A DNA stretch of 48,816 nucleotides from an uncultured archaeon (GCA_902384685.1 CABMCU010000141.1:1-48816); one strand, 5' to 3'; counted from the stretch's first letter, positions 16,779 to 25,727 are shown. Notes: generated from the letters alone by a model not told the origin. Program-made: numbers and translations.

Positions 16779-16964
16779 ATGGTCGAAAAGAGAACGTGTT
16801 CATTCTGTGGAACTGATATCGAGCCTGGAACTGGAAAATTGTTTGTAAAAAAAGATGGCACAGTTCTGTTTTTTTGTAAAATGAAGTGCCAGAAAAATAT
16901 GTTGAAGTTAGGTCGTATCCCCCGGCGGGTAAGATGGACGAAAACCTACTCAAAAAAATCTTGA
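16779..16964 (+). CDS. rpl24e: Ribosomal protein L24e
   Basis: The start is the ATG at 16779, preceded by GAGGG; an upstream in-frame ATG at 16722 lies inside S28e and is unlikely. The 61 residues have the zinc site CSFCGTDIEPGTGKLFV and FFCKMKCQKN (four Cys) and the basic tail RRVRWTKTYSKKS. It is a large-subunit protein. In many archaea ndk and infB follow; here a LarA-family gene follows after 14 nt. Confidence 0.95.
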   Translation: MVEKRTCSFCGTDIEPGTGKLFVKKDGTVLFFCKMKCQKNMLKLGRIPRRVRWTKTYSKKS

Positions 16965-16978
16965 GTGGATAGAGGAAA

Positions 16979-18274
16979 ATGAATATCAAGCTGCCATATG
17001 GAAAAGGTACTTTACCTCTTGATGTTCCTAATGAGAATCTTCTAGATGTTATTGTACCAAAGGAATTTATTCAACCCAGACAACCTGAACTTATGATTAA
17101 AGAAGCATTGCATAATCCTCTAGGGAGCGATCGGTTTTCTGAAGCAGTAGATCCTGGTGAGACGATTGCGATTGTCATTGATGATTATACCAGACCGTGC
17201 CCGACAAAAATGTTGTTACCACCAGTGTTAGAAGAACTCCGATTAGCAGGAGTGAATGATTCTGATATCCTGATTATTATTGCAACGGGTACGCATACTC
17301 CACCGTCTACGGATCTCATCAAAGAAATCGTCGGTGATAAAGTCTATCGTAACTATATGGTGACATCGAATGATGTCATCAATGGAGAGTATGTAACAGT
17401 CGGAAAAACAAAACGTGGAAACGAGATTCAAATCTTAAAAGATTTTATCGAAAAAGATTTTAAAATACTTCTAGGGGATATCGAGTACCATTATTTCGCT
17501 GGATATGGTGGTACAAGAAAGAGCATCCTTCCTGGGATTTCTTCAAAAGAAACGATCCAGAGGAATCATAGTTTATTATTTGAAAAACACTCTTGTATGG
17601 GTGTACTAAAGGAAAATTTGATCCATCAAGAAATGAATGAGGCGATGCATCTCGCAGGAGCTGATTTCGCCCTGAATGTGGTACAGAATTCTCAACATCG
17701 TATTGTTGGTGCCTGGGCAGGAAACCCTGAATTGGTCATGGATGCTGGGGTGAAACTTGTCGATAGTATGTATCGATGTGAAATCAAAGAAAGACCAGAT
17801 ATTGTGATTACTGCAGCAAATGGTGATCCGCATGATATCAATCTGTATCAAGCGATGAAGGCGATGTATACCGCCTGCCAGGTCATTAAAGAAAATGGTG
17901 TGATTATCTTAGTTGCTGAATGTAAAGAAGGGCATGGGAGTCAGTTATATATGAATTGGCTTGGGAAATATAAAACCGCACAAGACATAAAAGATGCTCT
18001 GAATAAAAATTTTATTATTGGTGCGCATAAAGCCTATTACCACCGATTAACTGTAGAGAACCACCCGGTGATTTGTGTTTCCGCTATGGATAAGAATCAG
18101 GTTGAAAAATATTTCCAATTTAAGCACGCCGCAAATGTTTATGAGGCATTACATCAAGCGTTTGTGCTTAGAGGAAAAGATGCAAGAATTCTGGTCGTTC
18201 CACAGGGGACAACCACATTACTAACCATGAAAAATGAAGGAAAAAAAGCGGGGGAGTGTAAATGGATAAAGTAA
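16979..18274 (+). CDS. LarA-family nickel-pincer racemase/epimerase
   Basis: Lactate racemase LarA and its relatives move a hydride at the alpha-carbon of a hydroxy acid, using a nickel-pincer nucleotide. The 431 residues keep the family residues: DDYTRPCP, His106 in GTHTPP, His171 in EYHYFAGYGG, Lys181 in TRKSILPG and His197 in RNHS. They match LarA His108, His174, Lys184 and His200 by spacing. Cofactor makers LarB, LarC and LarE are not in the window. The substrate may not be lactate, since the family is broad. The gene follows L24e by 14 nt and overlaps the adenosine-specific kinase by 13 nt. Confidence 0.88.
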   Translation: MNIKLPYGKGTLPLDVPNENLLDVIVPKEFIQPRQPELMIKEALHNPLGSDRFSEAVDPGETIAIVIDDYTRPCPTKMLLPPVLEELRLAGVNDSDILIIIATGTHTPPSTDLIKEIVGDKVYRNYMVTSNDVINGEYVTVGKTKRGNEIQILKDFIEKDFKILLGDIEYHYFAGYGGTRKSILPGISSKETIQRNHSLLFEKHSCMGVLKENLIHQEMNEAMHLAGADFALNVVQNSQHRIVGAWAGNPELVMDAGVKLVDSMYRCEIKERPDIVITAANGDPHDINLYQAMKAMYTACQVIKENGVIILVAECKEGHGSQLYMNWLGKYKTAQDIKDALNKNFIIGAHKAYYHRLTVENHPVICVSAMDKNQVEKYFQFKHAANVYEALHQAFVLRGKDARILVVPQGTTTLLTMKNEGKKAGECKWIK

Positions 18275-18765
18275 AACTTGAGATTGTGGAAATAGAAAAA
18301 ACCGATGATCTGAATTTCGTTATCGGGCAAACCCATTTCATTAAATCTGTTGAAGACTTGTACGAGGCGATGATGAATGTTGTCCCTAATGGAAAATTTG
18401 GAATCGCCTTTTGCGAAGCAAGCGGCGCATGTAAAATACGCAGTGAAGGAAACGATAAGGCTCTCAAGAGACTCGCAGAGAAAAATGGGATAAATATCGG
18501 TGCAGGTCATACGTTTTTCATTTTCATGAAGGATTGTTATCCGCTTAATGTGCTGAACGCGATTAAGAATGTTCCGGAGGTTTGTTCGATTTTCTGTGCT
18601 ACCGCAAACCCTACAAAAGTTATTGTTGCGGAATCAAAACAAGGTAAAAAAATAGGTCGAGGAATACTTGGTGTGATCGATGGATTCGTCCCAAAGGGTG
18701 TCGAGGATAAGCAAGATCTGGTGTGGAGAAAGAAGTTGTTACGGGATATTAGCTATAAATTATAA
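18262..18765 (+). CDS. Adenosine-specific kinase family protein (PF04008)
   Basis: The 167 residues fit the small adenosine-specific kinase family known from thermophilic archaea and bacteria: NFVIGQTHFIKSVEDLYEAM, then GIAFCEASG, then GHTFFIFMKDCYPLNVLNAI, then IFCATANPTKVIVAE and GILGVIDG. Structures of this family bind adenosine and AMP, but the cellular role is poorly known. GGGGGAG lies ~6 nt before the ATG, inside the end of larA. The 13-nt overlap implies translational coupling with the LarA homologue. Confidence 0.92.
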   Translation: MDKVKLEIVEIEKTDDLNFVIGQTHFIKSVEDLYEAMMNVVPNGKFGIAFCEASGACKIRSEGNDKALKRLAEKNGINIGAGHTFFIFMKDCYPLNVLNAIKNVPEVCSIFCATANPTKVIVAESKQGKKIGRGILGVIDGFVPKGVEDKQDLVWRKKLLRDISYKL

Positions 18766-18910
18766 ACTGGGTTTGGTTTAATGTAATGTGGTATGGAAAA
18801 ATTCCTGTAAAATAATATGGTTATATCCTCGTATCGTAAAATCATTAAAACGGTTTTAACTAATGTTTTATGCTAATAGTTGACAGATACAAAAGAAAAT
18901 AAGGAATTTT

Positions 18911-20713
18911 CTAATATTCTAGTTTCTGTCTTAGTATCGGGAACGTAAGCGGGAAACGTTCCATAAATCTCTTAATCAATTCTAAGAACAGTGAAGGAAT
19001 GTATACCCCTCCTTTTGGCATCGTCACTTCAAGCTGGACCCAGTCACTTTCATTTCCATAGATGTCTTTTGCCTTGGCTTTTAATGTATAGGTTGCCTTT
19101 TTTGACCAGGTATGCGATTCTGTTATTTTCTCCCCTGATAAATAAGGTCCAATCCAACCACTGTTTGTAGTATCTCCCCAGTCAATGAAATAATAAACTC
19201 CATCACTGTCAGGGTCTATTGCTGTGAAATTATAACTAGTAATGCTCCTTACTTTTCCTTTAGTAGGGCCAGTAATAATTGGTAGATCTGGTGGTTGATT
19301 TGCTTGTGTGGCGAAGGTATACCAATTTCTTGTATACAATCCACTGCCTTTAGGATCGGTCGCATTGACCCAGATTTTGTAAGTCGTTGAATATTCAAGT
19401 CCAGGTAATGACAGTGATATTGTTCCATTGATTGACCCGGTTCCATTGTTGACTTTTCCGTTGCTGCATTGGATAGTCCAAGAAAAGATATCACCTTCAG
19501 GATCGTGAATTGGGATTTTCCAGGTGAAACTGTGGGGGTTATTGGTTGAACCATTTACTGGCATGGGTATCCCAATGACTGGTGGTTCATTTTTACTTTC
19601 TTTTATAAATACATACGCAGAACCAGAATTACCTCCGTTGTCCCCATCCCACCTTACACCAAAGAGGGCAGTGTCACTCGAAAGAGAAAGACGCCAACCA
19701 AACCGGTCTGCTGCTGTGCCGTCTGAAGTAAGTAACTTAGCTTGTTGCGTCCAGGTAGTACCAATACGGGTGAACACGTACGCAGAACCAGATTGATCTC
19801 CCTTGTCATCATCAAATGGTGCTCCAATAAGGGCTGTGTCACTTGAAAGAGAAACAGACCAGCCAAAACTGTCATATACTGCGCTGTCTGCTGCGAGGAG
19901 TTTTGCCTGTTGGGTCCAGTTGGTGCCGGTGCGGGTGAATACGTACGCAGAGCCAGACTCATTTCCGTTATCATCATCTCCATCTGCTCCGATGAGGGCG
20001 GTATCGCCAGAGAGGGAAACAGACCAACTAAAATAATCTTCTGCGGCGCCGTCTGAAGCAAGTAATTTAGCCTGTTGCTTCCAGGTGGTACCAATACGGG
20101 TGAATACGTACGCAGAACCAGATTGAGCTCCGTTGTCATCATCTCCATGTGCACTGATGAGGGCGGTGTCGCCAGAGAGAGAAACAGAACTGCCAAAGAA
20201 ATCATTTATTGTGCCGTCTGCTGAGAGGAGTTTTGCCAGTTGCGTCCAGTTGGTGCCGGTGCGGGTGAATAAGTACGCAGAGCCAGATTGATCTCCGTTG
20301 TCATCATCATTGACTGCTCCGATGAGAGCGGTGTCGCCAGAAAGAAAAACAGAACTACCAAAAAGATCATCTGTTACTCCGTCTGAGGCTAGGAGTTTTG
20401 CCTGTTGGGTCCAGTTGGTACCAGTGCGGGTGAATACGTACGCAGAACCAGACTCATTTCCGTTGTCATCATCATCAACTGCTCCAATGAGGGCGGTATC
20501 CCCGTCAAGAGAAACAGAGTAACCAAAATAATCACTCGCTGAACCGTCCAAGGGGAGAAGCTTTTGTATCTCAGTCCACTTCACTATCATGCTTGATATA
20601 GAGGAGCTTAGAATCGTGGGTTTTATTGTACTATTACTTAAAGACTCTACTGAGGAAACAATAGAAGATAACATTACCATACACATAAATAAACCAATTA
20701 TCTTTTTTTTCAT
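18911..20713 (-). CDS. Secreted FG-GAP repeat protein with Ig-like C-terminal domains
   Basis: I chose the ATG at 20713 because AAAGGT lies just before it and a clean signal peptide starts there (KKKIIGLFMCMVMLSSIVSS). The frame is open further up, to 20770. Of 600 residues, ~51-370 are six tandem repeats of 55 residues. Each begins KLL-x2-DG and contains FG-x-S-V-S-L-x-GDTALIGA, then DDDDNG, then SGSAYVFTRTG, the FG-GAP/beta-propeller pattern with an Asp-rich calcium-like loop. Residues ~375-580 are two Ig/fibronectin-like domains (PVNGSTNNPHSFTWKIPI, and DPDSDGVYYFIDWGD, PKD-like). There is no C-terminal anchor. It is probably a secreted adhesion or sugar-binding protein. Confidence 0.88.
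   Translation of the reverse strand: MKKKIIGLFMCMVMLSSIVSSVESLSNSTIKPTILSSSISSMIVKWTEIQKLLPLDGSASDYFGYSVSLDGDTALIGAVDDDDNGNESGSAYVFTRTGTNWTQQAKLLASDGVTDDLFGSSVFLSGDTALIGAVNDDDNGDQSGSAYLFTRTGTNWTQLAKLLSADGTINDFFGSSVSLSGDTALISAHGDDDNGAQSGSAYVFTRIGTTWKQQAKLLASDGAAEDYFSWSVSLSGDTALIGADGDDDNGNESGSAYVFTRTGTNWTQQAKLLAADSAVYDSFGWSVSLSSDTALIGAPFDDDKGDQSGSAYVFTRIGTTWTQQAKLLTSDGTAADRFGWRLSLSSDTALFGVRWDGDNGGNSGSAYVFIKESKNEPPVIGIPMPVNGSTNNPHSFTWKIPIHDPEGDIFSWTIQCSNGKVNNGTGSINGTISLSLPGLEYSTTYKIWVNATDPKGSGLYTRNWYTFATQANQPPDLPIITGPTKGKVRSITSYNFTAIDPDSDGVYYFIDWGDTTNSGWIGPYLSGEKITESHTWSKKATYTLKAKAKDIYGNESDWVQLEVTMPKGGVYIPSLFLELIKRFMERFPLTFPILRQKLEY
19607..20563 (-). repeat. 165-nt in-frame tandem repeats
   Basis: Five full and one shortened copy of a 165-nt unit encode the 55-residue FG-GAP repeats. 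Long stretches are nearly identical between copies at the DNA level, for instance around GAGGGCGGTATC and GTACGCAGAACCAGA. This suggests recent duplication or gene conversion. Confidence 0.85.
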
Positions 20714-21108
20714 ATTACCTTTAGTATCCTTAAATAATGACTGTCTATAATTTATATAACTTCTAGGCATTTAAATCTTACTAATTAAATAAAATTTATT
20801 ATTTATATACGTTTTTTATTTTTTAAACATATATTTATGTTTCTATGGTAATGATTGCCAACTTGCAGATGAGGTCCGTGTGTTCAAATCCCTCCCCTAT
20901 ACACAAAAACATATTCTTAGAAAACGTATATTTTGTCTTAAAAGATTAATATCATCAGCATTGATGAATTTAGTTTACGAAAGATATTGTAACCATTAAT
21001 AAAATATCCACAAATAAAAGTAGATTTTAGTATTTCTCGAAAACCAAATTTTCAAAAACCATAACTAATTGTCGCTTTTTTCTCCTGATATCCATTATAA
21101 ACTCTAAC
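20714..21108. other. AT-rich intergenic region with a promoter and a tRNA remnant
   Basis: The first part (20735-20760) holds TATA-like sequence for the FG-GAP gene on the minus strand (TTATATAAATTATA). The middle holds the tRNA-like remnant at 20850-20903. I see nothing else beyond AT-rich DNA. Confidence 0.5.
20850..20903 (+). pseudogene. Degenerate tRNA-Cys-like 3' half
   Basis: TTGCAGA resembles a Cys anticodon loop (GCA). It is followed by a variable-loop-like GGTCC and GTTCAAATC, a perfect T-loop consensus, then CCTCCCCT, much like a tRNA-Cys 3' end. The T stem (GTGTG/CCCTC) and the anticodon stem no longer pair, and no matching 5' acceptor strand (AGGGGAG-like) is found upstream. It is therefore not a working tRNA. 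Confidence 0.45.
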
Positions 21109-21747
21109 CTAATGCCCATACTTACCAACAAGAGGCACAAACACGCATCCACCGAGACGGTGTATAATTGACTTTCCTTTTTCTTTTTCAAGTAAGATTA
21201 ACTCACAATACATATCCCCAATTGGCACAAGCAATTTACCACAGTCCTGAAGTTGATCTATTAACGGCTGAGGTATATACGGTGCGGCGCAGGTAACATA
21301 AATGCGATCATACGGTTGATAGAGCGGAAGTCCACAGGAGCCATCACCTACATTCACAATTACGTTTGCACATCCGATCTGTTTAAGATTTTCTTTGGCT
21401 TTTTTTGCAAGTGATTCAAATCGTTCAATCGTGTACACATACCCCGCCTCTCCAACGAGCTGTGCAACAATTGCAGCATGGTACCCCGATCCAGTACCAA
21501 TCTCCAAGATTTTCTGATCATCTTTGATGTCTAATGACTCACACATTATCGCAACCATATGCGGTGCTGAGATGGTTTGGCCCTGCCCGATATCCAGTGG
21601 TGTATCTACATAAGCATAGTCCTTTAATAAATCTGGTAGAAATGCTTCTCGAGGAACGGTGAGAAATGCTTGTTCTACTCTCTTAGTTTTGATATATCCC
21701 TCTCTATTAAGATTTAGGACAAGTCGCTCCCGTTCCTGTTCATACAT
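21109..21747 (-). CDS. pcm: Protein-L-isoaspartate O-methyltransferase
   Basis: It methylates L-isoaspartyl residues in damaged proteins using AdoMet, starting their repair. The motifs are VPREAFLPD, DTPLDIGQGQTISAPHMVAI and the AdoMet site ILEIGTGSGYHAAIVA, with YVTCAAPYIPQPLIDQL later. The start at 21747 (MYEQERERLV) fits the family start and a TATA-like box near 21778. The frame is open up to 21828, which would run into the promoter of the divergent carbamate kinase gene. The chosen product has 212 residues, normal for the family. Confidence 0.93.
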   Translation of the reverse strand: MYEQERERLVLNLNREGYIKTKRVEQAFLTVPREAFLPDLLKDYAYVDTPLDIGQGQTISAPHMVAIMCESLDIKDDQKILEIGTGSGYHAAIVAQLVGEAGYVYTIERFESLAKKAKENLKQIGCANVIVNVGDGSCGLPLYQPYDRIYVTCAAPYIPQPLIDQLQDCGKLLVPIGDMYCELILLEKEKGKSIIHRLGGCVFVPLVGKYGH

Positions 21748-21834
21748 ATATTTCTGATACAGAAATTGTATGGTGTATATATGTCCTTCCACCATCTGAT
21801 TTTTATACCAAGAATCTATTCCCACCAACCTACC

Positions 21835-22773
21835 ATGAAGAAACGCGTGGTTATTGCTCTTGGTGGTAATGCTTTAATTAAAAAAGGACAGAAAGGTACC
21901 ATTTATGAACAATTTGCTAACACCCGGGAGAGTTGTCGATCGATTGTATTGATGGTAAAAGACGGTTGGGATGTTGTCATTACCCATGGTAATGGTCCAC
22001 AAGTGGGGGCTCTTGTTCTTCAAAACCAAGCGGCAAAAGACATCACCCCTGAAATGCCTTTAGGGATCTGTGTTGCTGAAAGTGAGGGGTTAATTGGATA
22101 TATGATTCAACAATGCCTTTTAAATGCATTAAAACAAGAACGTATCGATAAGTCAGTCATTACACTCATCACCCAAGTGATTATTGATCCAGATGATCCA
22201 TCTCTATCCAATCCAACCAAACCAATCGGACCGTATTATAACGAAGACGAAGCACTAAATATACTTAAAGATGGGTATCATATGACCCGTTTACCACGCG
22301 GATGGCGGACTGTTGTTCCATCTCCAGACCCCGTGCGTATTGTTGAAGGAGAAATTATTAGAAAAATGTTAGATGATGGCATCATTATTATTGCATCCGG
22401 TGGAGGAGGTATGCCTGTTATCGAAAAAAAAGACTGGGGTCTTGATGGTTTAGAAGCTGTTGTTGATAAAGATTTGGCCGCGGAACGACTCGCTGAGGCT
22501 GTCAATGCGCAAGCGTTACTGATTCTTACTGATGTTGAGAAAGTCTATCTACATTACAATACTCCAAAACAACAATCGCTGGATAATGTCACTTACAATA
22601 AACTTAAGGAGTACTATCTTGCTGGTGAATTCCCTCCAGGGAACATGGGACCAAAGATACTTGCAGCACTCCGTTTTTTAGAATTTGGTGGAGATCGAGT
22701 CGTCATATCCAATATTGAAAAAGGATATGAAGCATTTCAAGGAAAAACAGGAACGCTTATTACTCGCAAATAG
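21835..22773 (+). CDS. arcC: Carbamate kinase
   Basis: The enzyme makes ATP and carbamate from carbamoyl phosphate and ADP, or runs in reverse. The start at 21835 (MKKRVVIALGGNALI) is the family start; the frame is open further up without support. The motifs are ALGGNALI, ITHGNGPQVG, IIIIASGGGGMPVI and VDKDLAAERLAEAV. The length of 312 residues is normal. A TATA-like TTTTATAC at 21801-21808 predicts an almost leaderless mRNA. Ornithine carbamoyltransferase and arginine deiminase are not in the window, so the source of carbamoyl phosphate is open. Confidence 0.95.
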   Translation: MKKRVVIALGGNALIKKGQKGTIYEQFANTRESCRSIVLMVKDGWDVVITHGNGPQVGALVLQNQAAKDITPEMPLGICVAESEGLIGYMIQQCLLNALKQERIDKSVITLITQVIIDPDDPSLSNPTKPIGPYYNEDEALNILKDGYHMTRLPRGWRTVVPSPDPVRIVEGEIIRKMLDDGIIIIASGGGGMPVIEKKDWGLDGLEAVVDKDLAAERLAEAVNAQALLILTDVEKVYLHYNTPKQQSLDNVTYNKLKEYYLAGEFPPGNMGPKILAALRFLEFGGDRVVISNIEKGYEAFQGKTGTLITRK

Positions 22774-22834
22774 GATATAATATTCAAAGACGTGTTTTTT
22801 ATAAGCTTACTATGTATTCGGATTCAGTACAGCT

Positions 22835-23944
22835 ATGGAATTATCAATCGAGCAACAAATCAAAGCAATTGAAGATGAGATTTTCAAAACTCAAAAAAAT
22901 AAGGCTACTGAACACCATATAGGCAAGCTCAAGGCAAAAATAGCACGGTTGCGGGAAATTGCAGAGAAAGGAAAAGGTTCAGGTGCAAAAGGCAAAGGTT
23001 TTTCTGTCAAAAAAACTGGTGATGCAACCGTTGGCATTGTCGGATTCCCCAGTGTTGGGAAGAGCACGTTGTTGAATCAACTCACTGCCGCGGACAGTAA
23101 AGTAGGTGATTATGATTTTACAACGTTGCAAGCAGTCCCCGGGATGATGAAATTTAAAGGAGCGGAGATCCAACTCCTTGATTTGCCTGGTCTCATCGTT
23201 GGTGCATCAAAAGGAAAAGGACGAGGCAGAGAAGTAATTTCAGCAGTGAGAAGTGTAGATTTACTCCTTTTAATGATAGAAGCACAAAATCTTCGTCAAA
23301 TTGATTCTATTGAACATGAACTTCATATTGCAGGATTGCGATTGAACCAGAAAAAACCCGATATTGTGATTGGTAAAAAAACCTATGGTGGTATTATCGT
23401 AAATTCCACTATTCCGTTGACTCATTTAAATGAGGCCCTTATCAAATCAATTGCTTCTGAGTTTGTGATTAATGCGGATATCACACTTCGTGAGGATTTG
23501 ACAGAGGATCAACTCATTGACTCATTTGCTCAAAATAGGGTGTATGTTTCCGCGCTCGTGGTCATTAATAAAACAGATCTTGCTCAACCAGATGTATTGA
23601 AGAACGCAATATATAAATTAAGGATGAAACAGTGGGATGTATGTCCGATATCAGCAAAAAATAAGGAAAATTTAGAACGATTAAGGGAGCAAATATTTTT
23701 ACATCTTCGGCTCATCCGTATCTATCTAAAACCTGTTGGAAAGAAACCTGATTATACCCAACCAATGATTTTAAAAGAAGGTCAGACCATTGCGGATGCG
23801 TGTCGCCATATTCACCGTGATTTTCATCGGAATTTTCGGTATGCCTTTGTATGGGGTCCTTCAGCGAAACATTCGGGTCAGAAGGTTGGACTTGAACATG
23901 TCTTGAAGGATCAGGATGTCTTGACAATTGTAGCAACAAAATAA
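22835..23944 (+). CDS. DRG-family Obg-like GTPase
   Basis: The 369 residues have a basic coiled N-terminal part (EQQIKAIEDEIFKTQ). The GTPase domain shows G1 (GFPSVGKST), the effector part DFTTLQAVPG, G3 (DLPGLI), G4 (NKTD) and G5 (SAK). A C-terminal TGS domain follows (from ~290, DACRHIHRDFHRNFRYAFVW). This is the standard archaeal/eukaryal developmentally regulated GTP-binding protein, which acts on or near ribosomes. It follows carbamate kinase by 61 nt on the same strand and may share its transcript. Confidence 0.95.
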   Translation: MELSIEQQIKAIEDEIFKTQKNKATEHHIGKLKAKIARLREIAEKGKGSGAKGKGFSVKKTGDATVGIVGFPSVGKSTLLNQLTAADSKVGDYDFTTLQAVPGMMKFKGAEIQLLDLPGLIVGASKGKGRGREVISAVRSVDLLLLMIEAQNLRQIDSIEHELHIAGLRLNQKKPDIVIGKKTYGGIIVNSTIPLTHLNEALIKSIASEFVINADITLREDLTEDQLIDSFAQNRVYVSALVVINKTDLAQPDVLKNAIYKLRMKQWDVCPISAKNKENLERLREQIFLHLRLIRIYLKPVGKKPDYTQPMILKEGQTIADACRHIHRDFHRNFRYAFVWGPSAKHSGQKVGLEHVLKDQDVLTIVATK

Positions 23945-24118
23945 AATATTTAGTAAATTTTTAAAAAAGAATTTTCAAAAACTATGACATTTCATTATAT
24001 GAGATAATAATTTAATTAATTAAATATAATTTTATAATATCTATTTTTAAAAGAAAGAAGAAAGTTTATTTATCTTCCTCACTTATTACCATCATTGTAA
24101 GTAGGTGGAGAATCTCAT

Positions 24119-24790
24119 ATGTTGAAGACCCCAATGATTGTTTTAAACGTCAAAACCTACGCAGAAGCAACCGGTGAAAACGCATTATTACTTGCACGTC
24201 TCATGGAAAAACTCTCAAATGAAACCGGTTTGAGCATGGCAATTGCAGTTCAAGCAAGTGATATCACCTTTTGTGCTAAAGAAGTAAGCATCCCGGTCTA
24301 TGCTCAGCACATCGATCCAATCAAACCAGGTAGTAACACTGGATGGACACTGCCGGAAGCAGTCAAAGTAGCAGGTGCTCATGGAACGCTTATCAACCAT
24401 AGTGAACATCGTCTCAATCTTGCCGACATTGATACCTGCATTTCGAGAGCGAGAGACCTTGAACTTGATACCCTAGTTTGTACGAACAATGTTGCAACAT
24501 CTAAAGCTGTTTCAACCTTTTATCCATTGATGATAGCAATAGAGCCCCCGGAGCTTATTGGGGGGGACATCTCTGTCACCACTGCGGATCCAGGCATTGT
24601 AAGGAACACAGTAAAAGCAGTTCGTACCATCAATAACACCGTTAAAATACTCTGTGGTGCAGGTGTGAAAAATGGTAAAGATGTTAAGAAAGCTATTGAA
24701 CTAGGTGCAGATGGAGTACTTCTCGCAAGTGGCGTTGTGAAGGCAAAAGATAAAGAAGTAGTTCTTCGAGATTTAACCTCTGATATCTAA
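24119..24790 (+). CDS. tpiA: Triosephosphate isomerase, archaeal type
   Basis: It interconverts dihydroxyacetone phosphate and glyceraldehyde 3-phosphate. The 223 residues are the short archaeal form. The active-site residues are visible: Asn10/Lys12 in LNVKTYAEA, His94 in LINHSEHR, Glu142 in AIEPPELIGG, and the phosphate-binding GADGVLLASGVV. An AGGTGGAG 8 nt before the ATG and a TATA-like TTTATTTAT near 24065 support the start. It ends 5 nt from the convergent epimerase gene. Confidence 0.97.
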   Translation: MLKTPMIVLNVKTYAEATGENALLLARLMEKLSNETGLSMAIAVQASDITFCAKEVSIPVYAQHIDPIKPGSNTGWTLPEAVKVAGAHGTLINHSEHRLNLADIDTCISRARDLELDTLVCTNNVATSKAVSTFYPLMIAIEPPELIGGDISVTTADPGIVRNTVKAVRTINNTVKILCGAGVKNGKDVKKAIELGADGVLLASGVVKAKDKEVVLRDLTSDI

Positions 24791-24795
24791 AACAA

Positions 24796-25443
24796 CTATG
24801 CTTCTTTTAGACGTTTTATTGCATAATGATAATCCTTACTTAAAAAAATAAAATTACCGGCAACTAGAACGTCTGCCCCATTTTTTTTAACAAGTCCCGC
24901 ATTCTCAGCATTGATTCCTCCATCAATCTGAAGATAAATCCGTTTTTTCATCTTGCGGATTACTTCGCTTGTTTCCTTGAGTTTTGGTATGACATCAACA
25001 ATAAATTTTTGTCCTGAAAACCCAGGATGTACTGACATAATCAACACCAGATCGACCTCCGGAATAATCGTTCGTATCGTCTCAAAAGAGGTCTCCGGTT
25101 TAATGGAAATACCTGCCTTGCATCCAGTTTTTTTGATGTGCCTTATTACGACGAGTGGATCTGCAACACTCTCCAAATGAATCGTGATCATATCGGCTCC
25201 AGCCTGGGCAAATGCATCTATGTATTTTTCAGGTGTATTTATCATCAAATGACAATCAAGAAACATGGATGTTTTCTTTCGGATGTTTTCCACGATAACA
25301 GGTCCAATGGTAATATTTGGGACGAAATGACCGTCCATAACATCGATATGTAACCATTCTGCCCCAGCATTTGCAACTGCCTTTATTTCTTCGCCAAGTT
25401 TTGTAAAATCTGCAGAGAGAATTGAAGGGGCAACAATCACCAT
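24796..25443 (-). CDS. rpe: Ribulose-phosphate 3-epimerase
   Basis: It converts ribulose 5-phosphate to xylulose 5-phosphate. The 215-residue barrel has APSILSADF at the N-terminus, HIDVMDGHFVPNITIG (metal-binding His and Asp), LDCHLMI, VLIMSVHPGFSGQKFI and QIDGGI. Many archaea lack this enzyme and use the ribulose monophosphate route, so its presence points to a non-oxidative pentose phosphate route here. Transketolase and transaldolase are not in the window. The gene is convergent with tpiA. Confidence 0.96.
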   Translation of the reverse strand: MVIVAPSILSADFTKLGEEIKAVANAGAEWLHIDVMDGHFVPNITIGPVIVENIRKKTSMFLDCHLMINTPEKYIDAFAQAGADMITIHLESVADPLVVIRHIKKTGCKAGISIKPETSFETIRTIIPEVDLVLIMSVHPGFSGQKFIVDVIPKLKETSEVIRKMKKRIYLQIDGGINAENAGLVKKNGADVLVAGNFIFLSKDYHYAIKRLKEA

Positions 25444-25540
25444 TGAGAATCAATGAATGATATGGTTCAGGGCTTTATAAAACCAAATGATTCTTCTCGA
25501 AGTAATCCTATTGCTGTTATTTTATCAAAATGATATTTTA

Positions 25541-25660
25541 ACGGCGTAGTCTTTTATAGGAAAACCGTGCTACGTCGTCTCTGAACACTAATATGGTGCA
25601 GGCCGAACACCGTCTTTTTTTGCATCGAGCCTGCTCCATCCCATCCCACAATACTTTTTC
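25541..25660 (+). other. GC-richer structured intergenic segment, possible small RNA
   Basis: This segment is clearly less AT-rich than its flanks. ACGGCGTAG (25541-25549) can pair with CTACGTCGT (25570-25578), with one wobble. GCAGGC (near 25598) can pair with GCCTGC (near 25629), and an eight-base T run lies between them at 25614-25621. TTTTATAG at 25552-25559 could be a TATA box, giving a transcript from about 25580. No ORF of note. Confidence 0.35.
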
Positions 25661-25727
25661 CTGCTGTTCAAGTTCAGTTAACTCTATAAGTAAAAAGACA
25701 TATAGTCCTTTTTAATTCAGGAGAAAG

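Noticed and set aside
19654-20205. 183-codon ORF in another frame of the FG-GAP repeats
   Set aside because: Long open frames arise because the 165-nt repeat lacks stops in several frames; there is no signal peptide or ribosome site.
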